Of a stretch of 31,418 nt of DNA, positions 10,868 to 22,252 are shown piece after piece. A program made the translations under genes and the position numbers. Under the pieces are notes generated by a model. The model had not been told where the DNA came from, searched no databases, and saw only the letters and a list, made by a program, of their open reading frames with translations. Location: assembly GCA_015680685.1 (NCBI GenBank), contig MNCI01022399.1:41951-73368 (forward strand). Reading direction: 5' to 3'. Every line of letters begins with the position of its first letter. Position 1 is the first letter of the stretch. This stretch comes from Gnetum montanum (lineage: Eukaryota > Streptophyta > Gnetopsida > Gnetales > Gnetaceae).

Positions 10868-12060
10868 GAGAAGAGAAAGTGAGAAGAGAGCTAATTTAAA
10901 AGAGAAGATGGATTTTGGGAGAACAATAAGGAAGCATTTCATTCCTTATTTGATGGGATGTTGCCTAGAACATGTGTTAAAGGCTTACTTGAAAGCTAGA
11001 GCATGTGGAGCACCTAAAGAATGTCCTTTCATGGCTTGGTTGGCTGATGAATTCTCATTCCTCACAAGAGGTTTAGAGATAGAATCAAATATTTGGGGAT
11101 AATATCAAAATTGCACCCAAAAAGAGGAAAGGGAAGAAGAACAACCAATCAATGAAGATTCATGGGAAGAAGCCTTTGTGTCCCAAGAAGAAGAAGAAGG
11201 ACCCAATTGGGAAGAAAATAAGAATTCATCTGAAAAAGAAGATGAGAGGATTGCTGAAGAAAAATCTCAAGAAGATTAAGTTGAAAGCTCAAGCAAGCTA
11301 GAAAATAATAGAACAACATTCATCACTTCAGAGATTGCTTATGAGAAGGTTAGAGATATGAGGATTCCTACCAGAGTAATCCTCACCATTCTCTTCCCAT
11401 CTCAAGAATAGTCCATGAATAAAGGACTTGATAATATACAATTTGTTGTTTTTTCTAGGAATGAGGTTTTTATACCACCTAACCTTATGTTTGATGGGAA
11501 TTTTCCTCCAAAAAGATTTATCTTTTCAGATGTAAAAATTCAATAAAAGCTTCAAGTACAATTCATTTTTAAAATGGGGCTTGCATAAATTTATTTAAGC
11601 CTTTTAAAGGGGGCAGAAATGTTGGCACATTTTGGCCATTTCATGGAACAGGTTAGCATGATAAAATTTGCAAGTAAAAAAAAATCTTCTTTCAAACTTC
11701 TTAAGAGAAATAACATGATTGTATCAGAGTGTAGGGTGGTATCCTTGGAATATCATAACAAGATGAAGAATTTTCTAGTAAGTCCAAAAATCTTTGATGA
11801 TATTTATTTCTTTTAACTATGGATAGTTATGACTCAAATTTTTAGAGGGCAATAATGTTATGTGATACTATGAAAAAGACATTTGAAGAATTCAAATTTC
11901 AAAGAGTTAAAGGAAGAAAACTAATTTTCAAAATCCAAAGGAGGCAATCACAACCTTCAAAGGAAAAAGACATGAAAATTACATTGAAGATGCGAATGAG
12001 AAAATACAAGAAATTGAAGTAAAAATATAAATTCCATGTGATGTAAACTTGTAAAATCAA
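10868..12060 (+). pseudogene. Decayed coding-like region, unknown origin
   Basis: I do not recognise a family. From 10868 the plus strand reads for 78 codons with balanced amino-acid use (residues such as HFIPYLMGCCLEHVLKAYLK), ending at 11102. The start at 10848 lies in LTR sequence, so it is not a natural start. A Glu-rich stretch follows in another frame (about 11110-11280, with several EEE runs). The segments FITSEIAYEKVRDMRIPTRV and VFIPPNLMFDGNFPPKRFIF come next (about 11310-11545). Another short frame is at 11619-11816. Stops and frame changes break it throughout. It could be a retroelement gag-like remnant or a host gene fragment. It begins exactly where the 3' LTR is cut, so it may be the sequence that replaced the LTR end. 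Confidence 0.35.
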
Positions 12061-12079
12061 TTGCTGCTATTTTGCCACT

Positions 12080-12890
12080 AAAATTGCTCGCGCTCAACTC
12101 CAAATCTCTGAGAAGGCTGAGATAGGATGTGAAAGAGCAAAGAGGGAGTTGTCATTTGCTGGATGGAGCTCTTTGGTATGAAGAGATTTGGAGGCACTGG
12201 CGAATATCAGAGTTGAGGAGGTCAGACGCAATAATATTATCAGTTGCACGATTTTCAGGAAGAGGTACTTGGATGAGAAGGCTGGTCACAGGATTGGGCT
12301 ACAGGAGTTCTGGGAGATGATCGAGGAGCTGTTTGTGCTCAATGGTGTGCTAAATCTTGGCGATTTTATTCCCATGCTTGGGTTGTTTGATTTTCAGGGC
12401 TATGTTTTCCGCATGAAAAAGGTGAGCAAGAAGCTAAACGTACACGTGGGCGAGGTAATAGACGAACACTAGAAGCATATGCAGAGCATAGAAAAGTACA
12501 CCTCTCAAGATCTGGTGTATGTTCTCCTGCAACTAGCGGACGATCCACAAATTGGCCTCAATTGGATAAGAGTAAAGGCGTACATGTAGGAAATCGTTGC
12601 TGGCGGAACCGAAAGCTCTGCAACTCTCATGTAATGGGGGCTTGTAAAGCTTCTTCGTAGCCCCGTGTCAATGGAATGAGCCAAAGTGGAACTTGATTCA
12701 GTAGTAGGCTGCAATTGATGGAATCAGATATCCCGAATATACCCTTCCTTGTGGGGATCGTGAAAGAAACAATGCGTTTGCATCTGGTGGCGCCATTGCT
12801 GGTTCTACACTCAACCAGGGAGGCCTACACCATTAATGGATACCATTATGGTGGGAGCTGAAATTATGATAAATGTTTGTCCGCAACATA
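12080..12890 (+). pseudogene. Cytochrome P450 pseudogene, CYP92-like (A-type)
   Basis: Family members are ER-anchored haem monooxygenases of specialised metabolism. Readable parts in order: IRVEEVR (12205), RKRYLDEKAG, FWEMIEELFVLNGVLNLGDF, IPMLGLFDFQGYVFRMKKVS, DLVYVLLQLADDP. Then comes the I-helix AGGTESSA (12599-12622), WGLVKLLRSP, and after a frame change near 12715 SDIPNIPFLVGIVKETMRLH with the K-helix ExxR at 12766-12777. A second frame change lies near 12857 (GAEIMINV). The N-terminal anchor and the C-terminal haem-binding loop (FxxGxRxCxG) are absent, so only the middle of the protein is present. There are in-frame stops at 12470-12472 and several later. The wording of the blocks resembles CYP92A-type enzymes from memory; the exact subfamily is uncertain. 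No intron is seen across the I-helix region. Confidence 0.85.
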
Positions 12891-13010
12891 TTTGAAATTG
12901 AAATTGTTGATGCCAAAATCACTCCTGCTCAGTAAGGTCTTTCAACCTCCGGTTGGCTTGGCTCCTGTAGCTGCTCTACCATGGGATGCACCGTTGCCGC
13001 GGCCTCATTG

Positions 13011-13156
13011 TCGGCATCCCCGGAAGATCTGTGTAAACTGCAACAATGACACCGACGATTTTCGGTACATACAACATTTGGTGTCGGCATCCTCGGAAGA
13101 TCTGCGTGAATCGTAACAACGACACTAGCGATTTGCGATACGTACAACATTTGGTG
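13011..13156. repeat. 73-bp tandem duplication
   Basis: Two adjacent copies start with TCGGCATCC at 13011 and 13084, and each ends near ACAACATTTGGTG. They differ at roughly a dozen positions. The surrounding 12905-13380 is GC-richer than the rest of the window. I recognise no gene in it, although several short frames are open on both strands. Confidence 0.8.
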
Positions 13157-13494
13157 ACAGATGGTGGCAAGTAAGAGCACTACGTAGAATGTTCTAGATA
13201 TCCCACTCCTACCATGTCAAGAAGATGAGGGTAGCATCAACACGTGACCTCGATCGGCTAGATCAAGCAAGAGCCGACGCCAGAGCCGACGCCTGCTGTT
13301 TCGATGGTGTCGTTAGGGAAAATGGAGACGACATTGTTTCAGATGTCAGATGCAGCTCTAACCGCTTGTTTTTCTATTATCTAAGTTGTTTAAAATAATG
13401 TAAGAAATTCAAGAAAAGAGGGATAGCGAAATGGAGGACAGAACCACCGTAAGCTCTACATCAACGATGCCCTGTGAGTAGGGTTTCACAGCGG

Positions 13495-13822
13495 CAAGTG
13501 TTGCGGATGATGGATCCCTTGAATACATCAAGCAAAGTGCCTTATTGTTCATGGAAATAACATCAGCGGGATCCCTCTCCAATGCTCAGTTCCGGTGAAC
13601 CAAATTCTTAATCTTAATTGCGTCATTGCCGGTTGTTAGGGTTTGAACACGGCCGAAGGTCTTGCCCTCCGCTTTAAGGTCGCCAAGCTGCAACTGGACA
13701 TGGTTGAGCATGGAAACCAAAAACGGAGCCTCCGGACTCCTCTGTAGCAATCGTCCCATCCATTTCATCGTGATCACATACTCTTTCTGGCTTAGATGAT
13801 GGTAAACAATGGAATTAATCAT
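13495..13822 (-). pseudogene. TRAPPC12-like fragment (TPR protein of the TRAPP complex)
   Basis: The intact protein would be a subunit of the TRAPP tethering complex in membrane traffic, built of TPR-like helices. The minus-strand frame 13822 to 13586 reads SIVYHHLSQKEYVITMKWMG, then SMLNHVQLQLGDL and FGRVQTL, ending at KNLVHRN-stop. After the stop the same frame continues ERDPADVISMNNKALCLMYS down to about 13510, another block typical of plant TRAPPC12 C-termini. Roughly 20-25 residues expected between KNLVHRN and ERD are missing. Similarity is lost after LMYSRD. Assignment is from remembered family patterns and was not checked by search. It lies 0.6 kb from the P450 fragment, on the opposite strand. 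Confidence 0.6.
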
Positions 13823-14228
13823 AATCTCCTCATGCCCATGCCAAAGAGCAGCTCAAGAAGCAAAATACGCCGAATCATCATGTGAGGAACAATTCAAATT
13901 AACCGTTTTGTCATCATCCTGATAATTTCCACACATGGAAGCCTGGGAATCGACCATTAACACAAAAAAAATTAAATTAAAATTAATTAATTAAGACATG
14001 CATAGTGTTAAATATACTTTGACAATATTGCATTGAAAAAGAGAAAAGAAATTTTTGAGGATATTTGTATAACATCCTATATAAAGGGGACATTTGGTTA
14101 GTATCCCTTTTATTCCTATGGAAAATTATAGTTAAGTCAAATTCGATGATAATTGTAGCTAATTTTAAATTACCAAAAAGACATATGCCAATGTTAGCAC
14201 GATTTTCTCCTAACTTCATGTATAAGTT
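13823..14228. other. No gene recognised
   Basis: AT-rich sequence including an AATTAA-rich patch at 13969-13995. The minus-strand frame 13983-14252 has no motif and is rich in AT-biased residues. Nothing further is supported. Confidence 0.5.
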
Positions 14229-14303
14229 ATAACTTCCTAACTTATTGGGCAAGTAATATCTCCTAACTTGTTGGGCAAGTTATAACTTCCTTACTTGGGA
14301 AAG
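14229..14303. repeat. Three imperfect ~26-bp tandem repeats
   Basis: Units of the form ATAACTTCCTAACTTATTGG with GCAAGT ends start near 14229, 14256 and 14282. The third is partial. Confidence 0.6.
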
Positions 14304-14336
14304 AAGTTACCCAAGATATTTTATCTAACTACCTAT

Positions 14337-14447
14337 GACATTGTGAAAGATTGCTTGTAAGGTCTTGGTAGAAAAGGAGGGTCTCACTCTGGCTCTAGGA
14401 AAAAAAGAGCATTGGAAAAGAAGACATTGTGAAAGATTGCTTGTAAG
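14337..14447. repeat. 25-bp direct repeat, 86 bp apart
   Basis: A string beginning GACATTGTGAAAGATTGCTT occurs exactly at 14337 and again at 14423. The spacer is purine-rich. It may be part of an unrecognised element. Confidence 0.65.
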
Positions 14448-15691
14448 ATGGCTTGTTAAAGACAACATTTCAGCCTCTTTGTTATAGTCCTGTGAGTTAT
14501 GCTTTTTTTTTATTCTGTTTAAATTTTTTAGTTAGTGGTTTAGATAGTATCATGCTTGACAAGTGATTTTGGGATTTTTAGATTGCTCTTATTGTTCTTT
14601 TTGCATGATAGAAAATTTCTATTAAAATTTTGCCATAAAAGAGCTTGTGTTTGAAAGCCTTAAGAGAATTTTAGTAGTGAATTTTATTATTATGCAATGT
14701 ATGAGAACCGCTATTGAGATTGTTGTAAGAGAGCCTATGCATTTAGTCAAGTCATTGAATGATTCAATAGTCAAAAGGGTTCAGAAAATCTTTGGTATTT
14801 TGATAGGACCAGAATAGCTTCTTTTATCTTTAAAGTGAATCTCTGTGGTATTTCAATCATAAATTGTCAAGTCTTTTTAAGGTTCTATTGAATGCAATTG
14901 TTGACATCCATTATCTAGCCAAAATAGAGTCTGGTATGTGATAGTTTATGCAGCAATTATTTTTGGGTAGCATAGTAGGATTGTCTTTAAGAAATTTTTT
15001 ATTTGAGCCTTGAAATTTTGAACAATTCGTAGTTATTGAATTTGGGATAGCTTTATTGCGAAGTGTTTACTCATATCATTTTACCTTGTTTAAACATTTA
15101 AGATCTTTACACAAATCTGCTTTCTTTTTCTCTTCTTTCTATTTCCATTGAATCTCGCTCTATTTCTAGTTTTCTTGTGGAACTATCTCTTTCTCTGGGG
15201 AAAATTAGAAGTAGATTTGCAAAGTTGTGCTCAAATTTTTTTGCAAACTTTTATTTTTTACAAGTAGGTATTATAAGGATTGCATAGACTAGGCAATTGA
15301 ACAAAATAGGAACTCTCAACAACTCACAGTACTTTGCAAAGTTGGCTGAATCTCTTTAAGATAAGTCATTTATAGTTTTATACACAACCCAATTGTTTCA
15401 TTTTTCATAACAGCACACCATAATAGCACACACACATACTCACATTAATTACTGAGTCTATTTGGAGGTATCTGGGCATTGGTGTTGCCAGAGACCAGCA
15501 AACACCTAAATCCTGTTTGAGGACCCTCGTTGGCGGTCACGTCCCAAACGGTCACCAACAATAGGTAATGTTTGATGAGGTACATTACTCAAAATATTGG
15601 CCATGTAGCCTTATGGAAAATTTTCCAAAGCATAGGGTCCACTTATCTACCACATGCTTCAGCTGAACCATGTCACCACCCACTCCCTCTT
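14448..15691. other. AT-rich stretch, possible old LTR remnant
   Basis: No gene is seen. Near its end, CA at 15477-15478 is followed by TTGGTGTTGCCAGAGACC. This resembles the primer-binding site after the 5' LTR at 1834 (TTGGCACTGTTGCTAGGGAC) with three bases missing. Upstream sequence could thus be a decayed LTR of another element, but no matching second LTR is present in the window. Downstream (15500-15690) nothing is recognised. Confidence 0.25.
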
Positions 15692-17641
15692 GCTGTTTAG
15701 TTTACTTTTGTATCATTAATATATGTAGAATCTACCTTTGGTTCATTAGACGCGTGGGATTAATGTGTATTAGAATGTTTCAAAAAATTTAAAATTTCCT
15801 TCCTATTATATCATCATTGATTGATTGATTGTTTGTTTGGCCATAGCTAAAAACCAAGTTGATTTTGTGTTGCGCTCTTGCTGGTCATGTTTTAAAACTT
15901 TGTGACCAAACATCGTTGAGGTTGTTTAACATCAAACTTGTAGCTACCCATTCATTCATAACCACTTTTTAGGGTAATAAGTAATTCTTTCTTATCAATT
16001 GGGTTAATGTAGACATAATTCTTTAACATCCAAATCATCATTATTTCATGGAAGTATAGGGATATGGGTACTCTTGTCTTGAGAAGAGATTAGGATAAAA
16101 AGCATAAATTTTCTTAAAAAAGAAGTTAAGTAGAGTAGAAACTTTATAATGATATACTTTCAGTAATTCTTGAGTTGTTTAGTTTACTTTGGTATCATTA
16201 ATATATGTAGAAGCTACCTTTGGTTCATTAGATGTGTGGGATTAATGTGTATCAGAACGTTCCAAAAAATTTAGAATTTCCTTCCTATTATGCCAAATAG
16301 CATCATTGATTCTTTGTTTATTTCTTTGGCCATAGCTAAAAACCAAGTTAATTTTGTGTTTCGCTCTTGTTGGTCATGTTTTAGAACTTTGTGACCAAAC
16401 ATCGTCAAGGTTTTTTAACATTAAACTTAAATCTGCTCATTCATTCACAACTACTTTTTAGGGTAATAGATAATTCTTTATTATCAATTGGGTTAATGTA
16501 GATGTAATTCTTTAACATCCAAATGATCATTCTTTCATGGAAGTATAGGGATATGGGTACTCTTATCTTAAGAAGAGATTAGGATAAAAAGCATAAATTT
16601 TATCAAAAAAGAAGTTAAGCAAAGGAAAAACTTTATAACAATATACTTTCAGTAATTCTTGGGCTATTTAGTTTACTTTAGTATCATTAATATATGTAGA
16701 AGCTACCTTTATTTCATTAAACATGTGGGATTAATGTGTATCAGAACGTTCCAAAAAAATTTAGAATTTGCTTCCTATTACGCCAAATAGCATCATCGAT
16801 TGTTTGTTTGTTTGTTTGGCAAAAGCTAAAAACTAAGTTGATTTTGTGTTGCGCTCTTGTTGGTCATGTTTTAGAACTTTGTGACCAAACATCATCAAGG
16901 TTGTTTAACATCAAACTTGAAGCCGCTCATTTATTCACAACCTCTTTTAGTGTAATAGGTAATTCTTTCTTATCAATTGGGTTAATGTAGACGTAATTGT
17001 TTAACATCCAAATGATCATTCTTTCATGGAAGTATAGGGATATGGGTACTCTTGTCTTGAGAAGAGATTAGGATAAAAAGCATAAATTTTCTCAAAAAAG
17101 AAGTTAAGTAGAAGAGAAACTTTATGACAATATACTTATAGTAATTCTTGGGCTATTTAGTTTACTTTTGTATCATTAATATATGTATAAGCTACCTTTA
17201 GTTCATTAGACGTGTGAGATTAATGTGTATTAGAATGTTCAAAAAAATTTAGAATTTCCTTTCTATTACGCCAGATAGCATCATTGATTGATTGATTGTT
17301 TGTTTGGCCATAGTTAGAAACCAAGTTGATTTTGTGCTACGCTCTTACCGGTAATGTTTTAGAACTTTGTGACCAAACATCGTTGAGGTTGTTTAACATC
17401 AAACTTGTAGCTGCTCATTCATTCATAATCGCTTTTTAAGGTAATACGTAATTATTTCTTATCAATTGGGTTAATGTATACGTCATTATTTAACATCCAA
17501 ATGATCATTCTTTCATGGAAGTATAGGGATATCGGTACTCTTCTCTTGAGAAGAGATTAGGATAAAAAGCATAAATTTTCTCAAAAACGAAGTTAAGCAA
17601 GAGGATAAATTTTATAACGATATACTTCCAGTAATTCTTGT

Positions 17642-17963
17642 GTTGTTTAGTTTACTTTGTTATCATTAATATATGTAGAAGCTACCTTTGGTTCATTAGA
17701 CCTGCTTGATTAATGTGTATCAGAACATTCCAAAAACTTTAGAATTTCCTTCTTATTATGCCAAATAGCATCATCAATTGTTTTTTTGTTTGTTTGGCCA
17801 TAGTTAGAAACCAAGTTGATTTTGTGCTACACTTTTATCGGTCATGTTTTAGAACTTTGTGAGCAAACATCGTCGAGGTTAGGATAAAAAGCATAAATTT
17901 TCTAAAAAAAGAAGTTAAGTAGAGGAGAAACTTTATAACAATATAGTTTTAGTAATTATTGGG
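17642..17963. repeat. Satellite monomer 5 with ~165-bp internal deletion
   Basis: The sequence jumps from CATCGTCGAGGTT directly to AGGATAAAAAGCATAAA. It skips the segment found in all other monomers between GAGGTTGTTTAAC and GATTAGGATAAAA. The junction shares two or more bases with both sides. Confidence 0.85.
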
Positions 17964-18448
17964 CTATTTAGTTTACTTTGGTATCATTAATATATGTAGA
18001 AGCTACCTTTAGTTCATTAAACGTGTGAGATTAATGTGTATTAGAACGTTCAAAAAAATTTAGAATTTACTTCCTATTATGCAAGATAGCATCATCGATT
18101 GTTTGTTTGTTTATTTGGCCATAGCTATAAACCAAGTTGATTTTGTGCTGCACTCTTGTTGGTTATGTTTTAGAACTCTGTGACCAAACATCGTCAAGGT
18201 TGTTTAACATCAAACTTGAAGCTGCTCATTCTTTCACAACCGCTTTTATGGTAATAGGTAATTCTTTTTTATCAATTGGATTAATGTAAACATAATTCTT
18301 TAACATTTAAATGATCATCTTTCATGGAAGTATAGGGATATGGTTACTCTTGTCTTGAGAAGACATTATGATAAAAAGCATAAATTTTCTCAAAAAAGAA
18401 ATTAAGTAGAGGAGAAACTTTATAACAGTATACTTTCAGTAATTCTTA

Positions 18449-21400
18449 GGCTATTTAGTTTACTTTGGTATCATTAATATATGTAGAAGCTACCTTTGGT
18501 TCATTAGACATATGGGATTAATGTGTATCAGAACATTCCAAAAAATTTAGAATTTCCTTCCTATTACGCAAAATAGCATCATTAATTGTTTGTTTGTTTG
18601 GCCATAGCTAGGAACCAAGTTGATTTTGTGCTACGCTTTTGTTGGTCATGTTTTAGAACTTTGTGACCAAACATCGTCGAGGTTGTTTAACATACAACGT
18701 GAAGCTGCTCATTCATTCACAACTACTTTTTAGGGTAATAGGTAATTCTTTATTATCAATTGGGTTAATGTAGATGTAATTTTTTAACATTGAAATAATC
18801 ATTTTTTCATGAAAGTATAGGGATCTTGACAAAAGATTACGATAAAAAGCATAAATTTTCTCAAAAAATAAGTTAAGTAGAAAAAAATTTATATTAATAT
18901 ACTTTCAGTAATTCTTGGGTTGTTTAGAGTACTTTGGTATCATTAATATATGTAGAAGCTATCTTTGGTTCATTAGATGTGTGGGATTAATTGTTTGTTT
19001 ATTATGCCAAATAGCATCATTAATTGTTTATTTATTTGTTTGGCCATAGCTACAAACCAAGTTGATTTTGTGCTGTGTTATTCTCGGTGATGTTTTAGAA
19101 CTTTGTGACCAAACATCATCAAGGTTGTTTAACATCAAACTTGAAGCTGCTCATTCATTCACAACTACTTTTAGGGTAATAGGTAATTATTTCTTATCAA
19201 TTGGGTTAATGTAGACGTAATTCTTTAACATCAAAATGATTATTCTTTCATGGAAGTATAGAGATATGGGTACTCTTGTCTTGAGAAGAGATTAGGATAA
19301 AAAGCATAAATTTTCTTTAAAAAGAAGTTAAGCAAAGGAGAAACTTTATAACAATATACTTATAGTAATTCTTGGGCTATTTAGTTTACTTTGGTATCAT
19401 TAATATATGTAGAAGCTACCTTTGGTTCATTAAACGTGTGGGATTAATGTGTATTACAACGTTCCAAAAAATTGAAAATTTCCTTCCTATTACACCAGAT
19501 AGCATCATTGATTATTTGTTTGTTTGTTTGGCCATAGCTAAAAACCAGGTTGATTTTGTGTTGCGCTCTTGTTGGTCATGTTTTAAAACTTTGTGACTAA
19601 ACATCGTCAAGGTTGTTTAACATCAAACTTTAAGCTGCTCATTCATTCACAACTGCTTTTATCTTTTTTATCAATTGGGTTAATGTAGACGTAATTATTT
19701 AACATTCAAATGATCATTCTTTCATGAAAGTATAAGGATATGGATACTTTTGTCTTGAAAAGACATTAAAATAAAAAGCATAAATTTTCTCAAAAAAGAA
19801 GTTAAGTAGAGGAGAAACTTTATAACAGTATAGTTCCAGTAATTCTTGAGCTGTTTAGTTTACTTTGGTATCATTAATATATGTAGAAGCTACCTTTGGT
19901 TCATTATACATGTAGGATTAATGTGTATCAGAACATTTCAAAAAATTTATAATTTCTTTCCTATTACACCAGATAACATCATCGATTGTTTGTTTGTTTA
20001 TTTGGCCATAGCTAGAAAACCAAGTTCATTTTGTGTTGTGCTCTTGCTGGTCATGTTTTAAAACTTTGTGACCAAACATCATCGAGGTTGTTTATCAAAC
20101 TTGAAACTATTCATTCATTCACAACTACTTTTTAGGGTAATAGGTAATTATTTATTATTAATTAAGTTAATGTAGACGTAATTCTTTAACATCTAAATGA
20201 TCATTCTTTCATGAAAGTATAGGGATCTTGAGAAGAGATTACGATAAAAAGCATAAATTTTCTCAAAAAAGAAGTTAAATAGAGAATAAAATTTATAACC
20301 GTATACTTTCTGTAATTCTTGGGCTATTTAGTTTACTTTGGTATCATTAATATATGTAGAAACTACCTTTGGTTCATTAGACATGTGGGATTAATGTGTA
20401 TAAGAACATTCCAAAAAATTTAGAATTTCCTTCCCATTACGCCAAATAGCATCATCGATTGTTTGTTTGTTTGTTTGGCCATAGCTATAAACCAAGTTGA
20501 TTTTGTGCTGTGCTCTTGCTGGTCATGTTTTAGAACTTTGTGACCAAACATCGTTGAGGCTGTTTAACATACAACGTGAAATTGCTCATTCATTTACAAC
20601 TACTTTTTAGGGTAATAGGTAATTCTTTATTATCAATTGGGTTAATGTAGACGTAATTCTTCAACATCGAAATGATCATTCTTTCATGAAAGTATAGGGA
20701 TCTTGAGAAGAGATTACGATAAAAAGCATAAATTTTCTTTAAAAAGAAGTTAAGTAGAGGAAAAAATTTATATTGATATACTTACAGTAATTCTTGGGCT
20801 GTTTAGTTTACTTTGGTATCATTAATATATGTAGAAGATACCTTTGGTTCATTAGACGTGTGGGATTAATGTGTATCAGAACATTTTGAAAAATTTAGAA
20901 TTTCCTTCCTATTATGCCAAATAGCATTATCAATTGTTTGTTTGTTTGTTTGGCCATAGCTACAAACCAAGTTGATTTTGTGCTGTGCTCTTCTCGGTCA
21001 TGTTTTAGAACTTTGTGACCAAACATCGTCAAGGTTGTTTAATATCAAACTTGAAGCTGCTCATTCATTTACAACTACTTTTAGGGTAATATATAATTGT
21101 TTCTTATCAATTGGGTTAATGTATACGTAATTCTTTAACATCAAAATGATTATTCTTTCATGGAAGTATAGAGATATGGGTACTCTTGTCTTGAGAAGAG
21201 ATTAAGATAAAAAACATAAATTTTCTTAAAAAAGAAGTTAAGCGGAGGAGAAAATTTATAACAATATACTTACAGTAATTCTTGGGCTATTTAGTTTACT
21301 TTGGTATCATTAATATATGTAGAAGCTACCTTTGGTTCATTAAACGTGTGGGATTAATGTGTATTACAACGTTTCAAAAAATTTAAAATTTCCTTCTCAT

Positions 21401-22252
21401 TAGGCCAGAAAGCATCATAGATTGTTTGTTTGTTTGTTTGGCCATAGCTAAAAACCAAGTTGATTTTGTGTTGCCCTCTTGTTGGTAATGTTTTAGAACT
21501 TTGTGACCAAACATCGTCAAGGTTGTTTAACATCAAACTTTAAGCTGCTCATTCATTCACAACTGCTTTTATGGTAATAGGTAATTCTTTCTTACCAATT
21601 GGGTTGATGTAGATGTAATTCTTTAACATTCAAATGATCATTCTTTCATGGAAGTATAGGGATATGGGTACTTTTGTCTTGAAAAGACATTAAGATAAAA
21701 AGCATAAATTTTCTTAAAAAAGAAGTTAAGTAGAGGAGAAACTTTATAACAGTATAGTTCCTATAATTCTTGGGTTGTTTAGTTTACTTTGGTATCATTA
21801 ATATATGTAGAAGCTACCTTTGGTTCATTAGACATGTAGGATTAATGTGTATCAGGACATTCCAAAAAATTTAGAATTTCCTTCCTATTATGCCAAATAA
21901 CATCATTGATTGTTTGTTTGTTTGTTTGACCATAGCTAGAAAACCAAGTTCATTTTGTGCTGTGCTCTTGCCGGTCATGTTTTAGAACTTTGTGACCAAA
22001 CATCATCGAGGTTGTTTAACATCAAACTTGAAGCCGCTCATTTATTCACAACTGCTTTTTAGGGTAATAGGTAATTATTTATTATTAATTAAGTTAATGT
22101 AGACGTAATTCTTTAACATCTAAATGATCATTATTTCATGAAAGTATAGGGATCTTGAGAAAAGATTACGAGAAAAAGCATAAATTTTCTCAAAAAAGAA
22201 GTTAAGTATAGGAGAAACTTTATAACAGTATACTTCCAGTAATTCTTGGGCT
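18449..22252. repeat. Four-monomer higher-order repeat, two copies
   Basis: Monomers 7-10 (18449-20321) and 11-14 (20322-22252) match in order through private variants. Monomers 7 and 11 share CATACAACGTGAA. Monomers 8 and 12 share AGAGATATGGG and CTACAAACC. Monomers 9 and 13 share GTATTACAACG and CTTTTGTCTTGAAAAGAC. Monomers 10 and 14 share AGAAAACCAAGTTCATTTT and TATTATTAATTAAGTTAATG. The block length is about 1.87-1.93 kb. Monomers 16-17 resemble 12-13, so a partial third copy follows. Confidence 0.8.

Noticed and set aside
10848-11102. 84-codon frame as an intact gene
   Set aside because: Its ATG lies in LTR sequence, it ends without a recognisable domain, and coding-like sequence continues in other frames, so it is a remnant.
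12929-13180. Minus-strand 83-codon frame across the 73-bp duplication
   Set aside because: It is open on several frames because of GC-richer composition and the duplication. It has no motif and no start context.
15822-15845. GATTGATTGATTG runs considered as a CRISPR-like or origin repeat
   Set aside because: They are part of the GTTT/GATT microsatellite in satellite monomers. There are no spacers, and the setting is a plant nuclear genome.
16736-20061. Open frames of 71-84 codons inside the satellite (for example 16736-16990, 19372-19596, 19846-20061)
   Set aside because: They are the same monomer read in the same phase, broken by stops in most other monomers. No coding constraint is visible.
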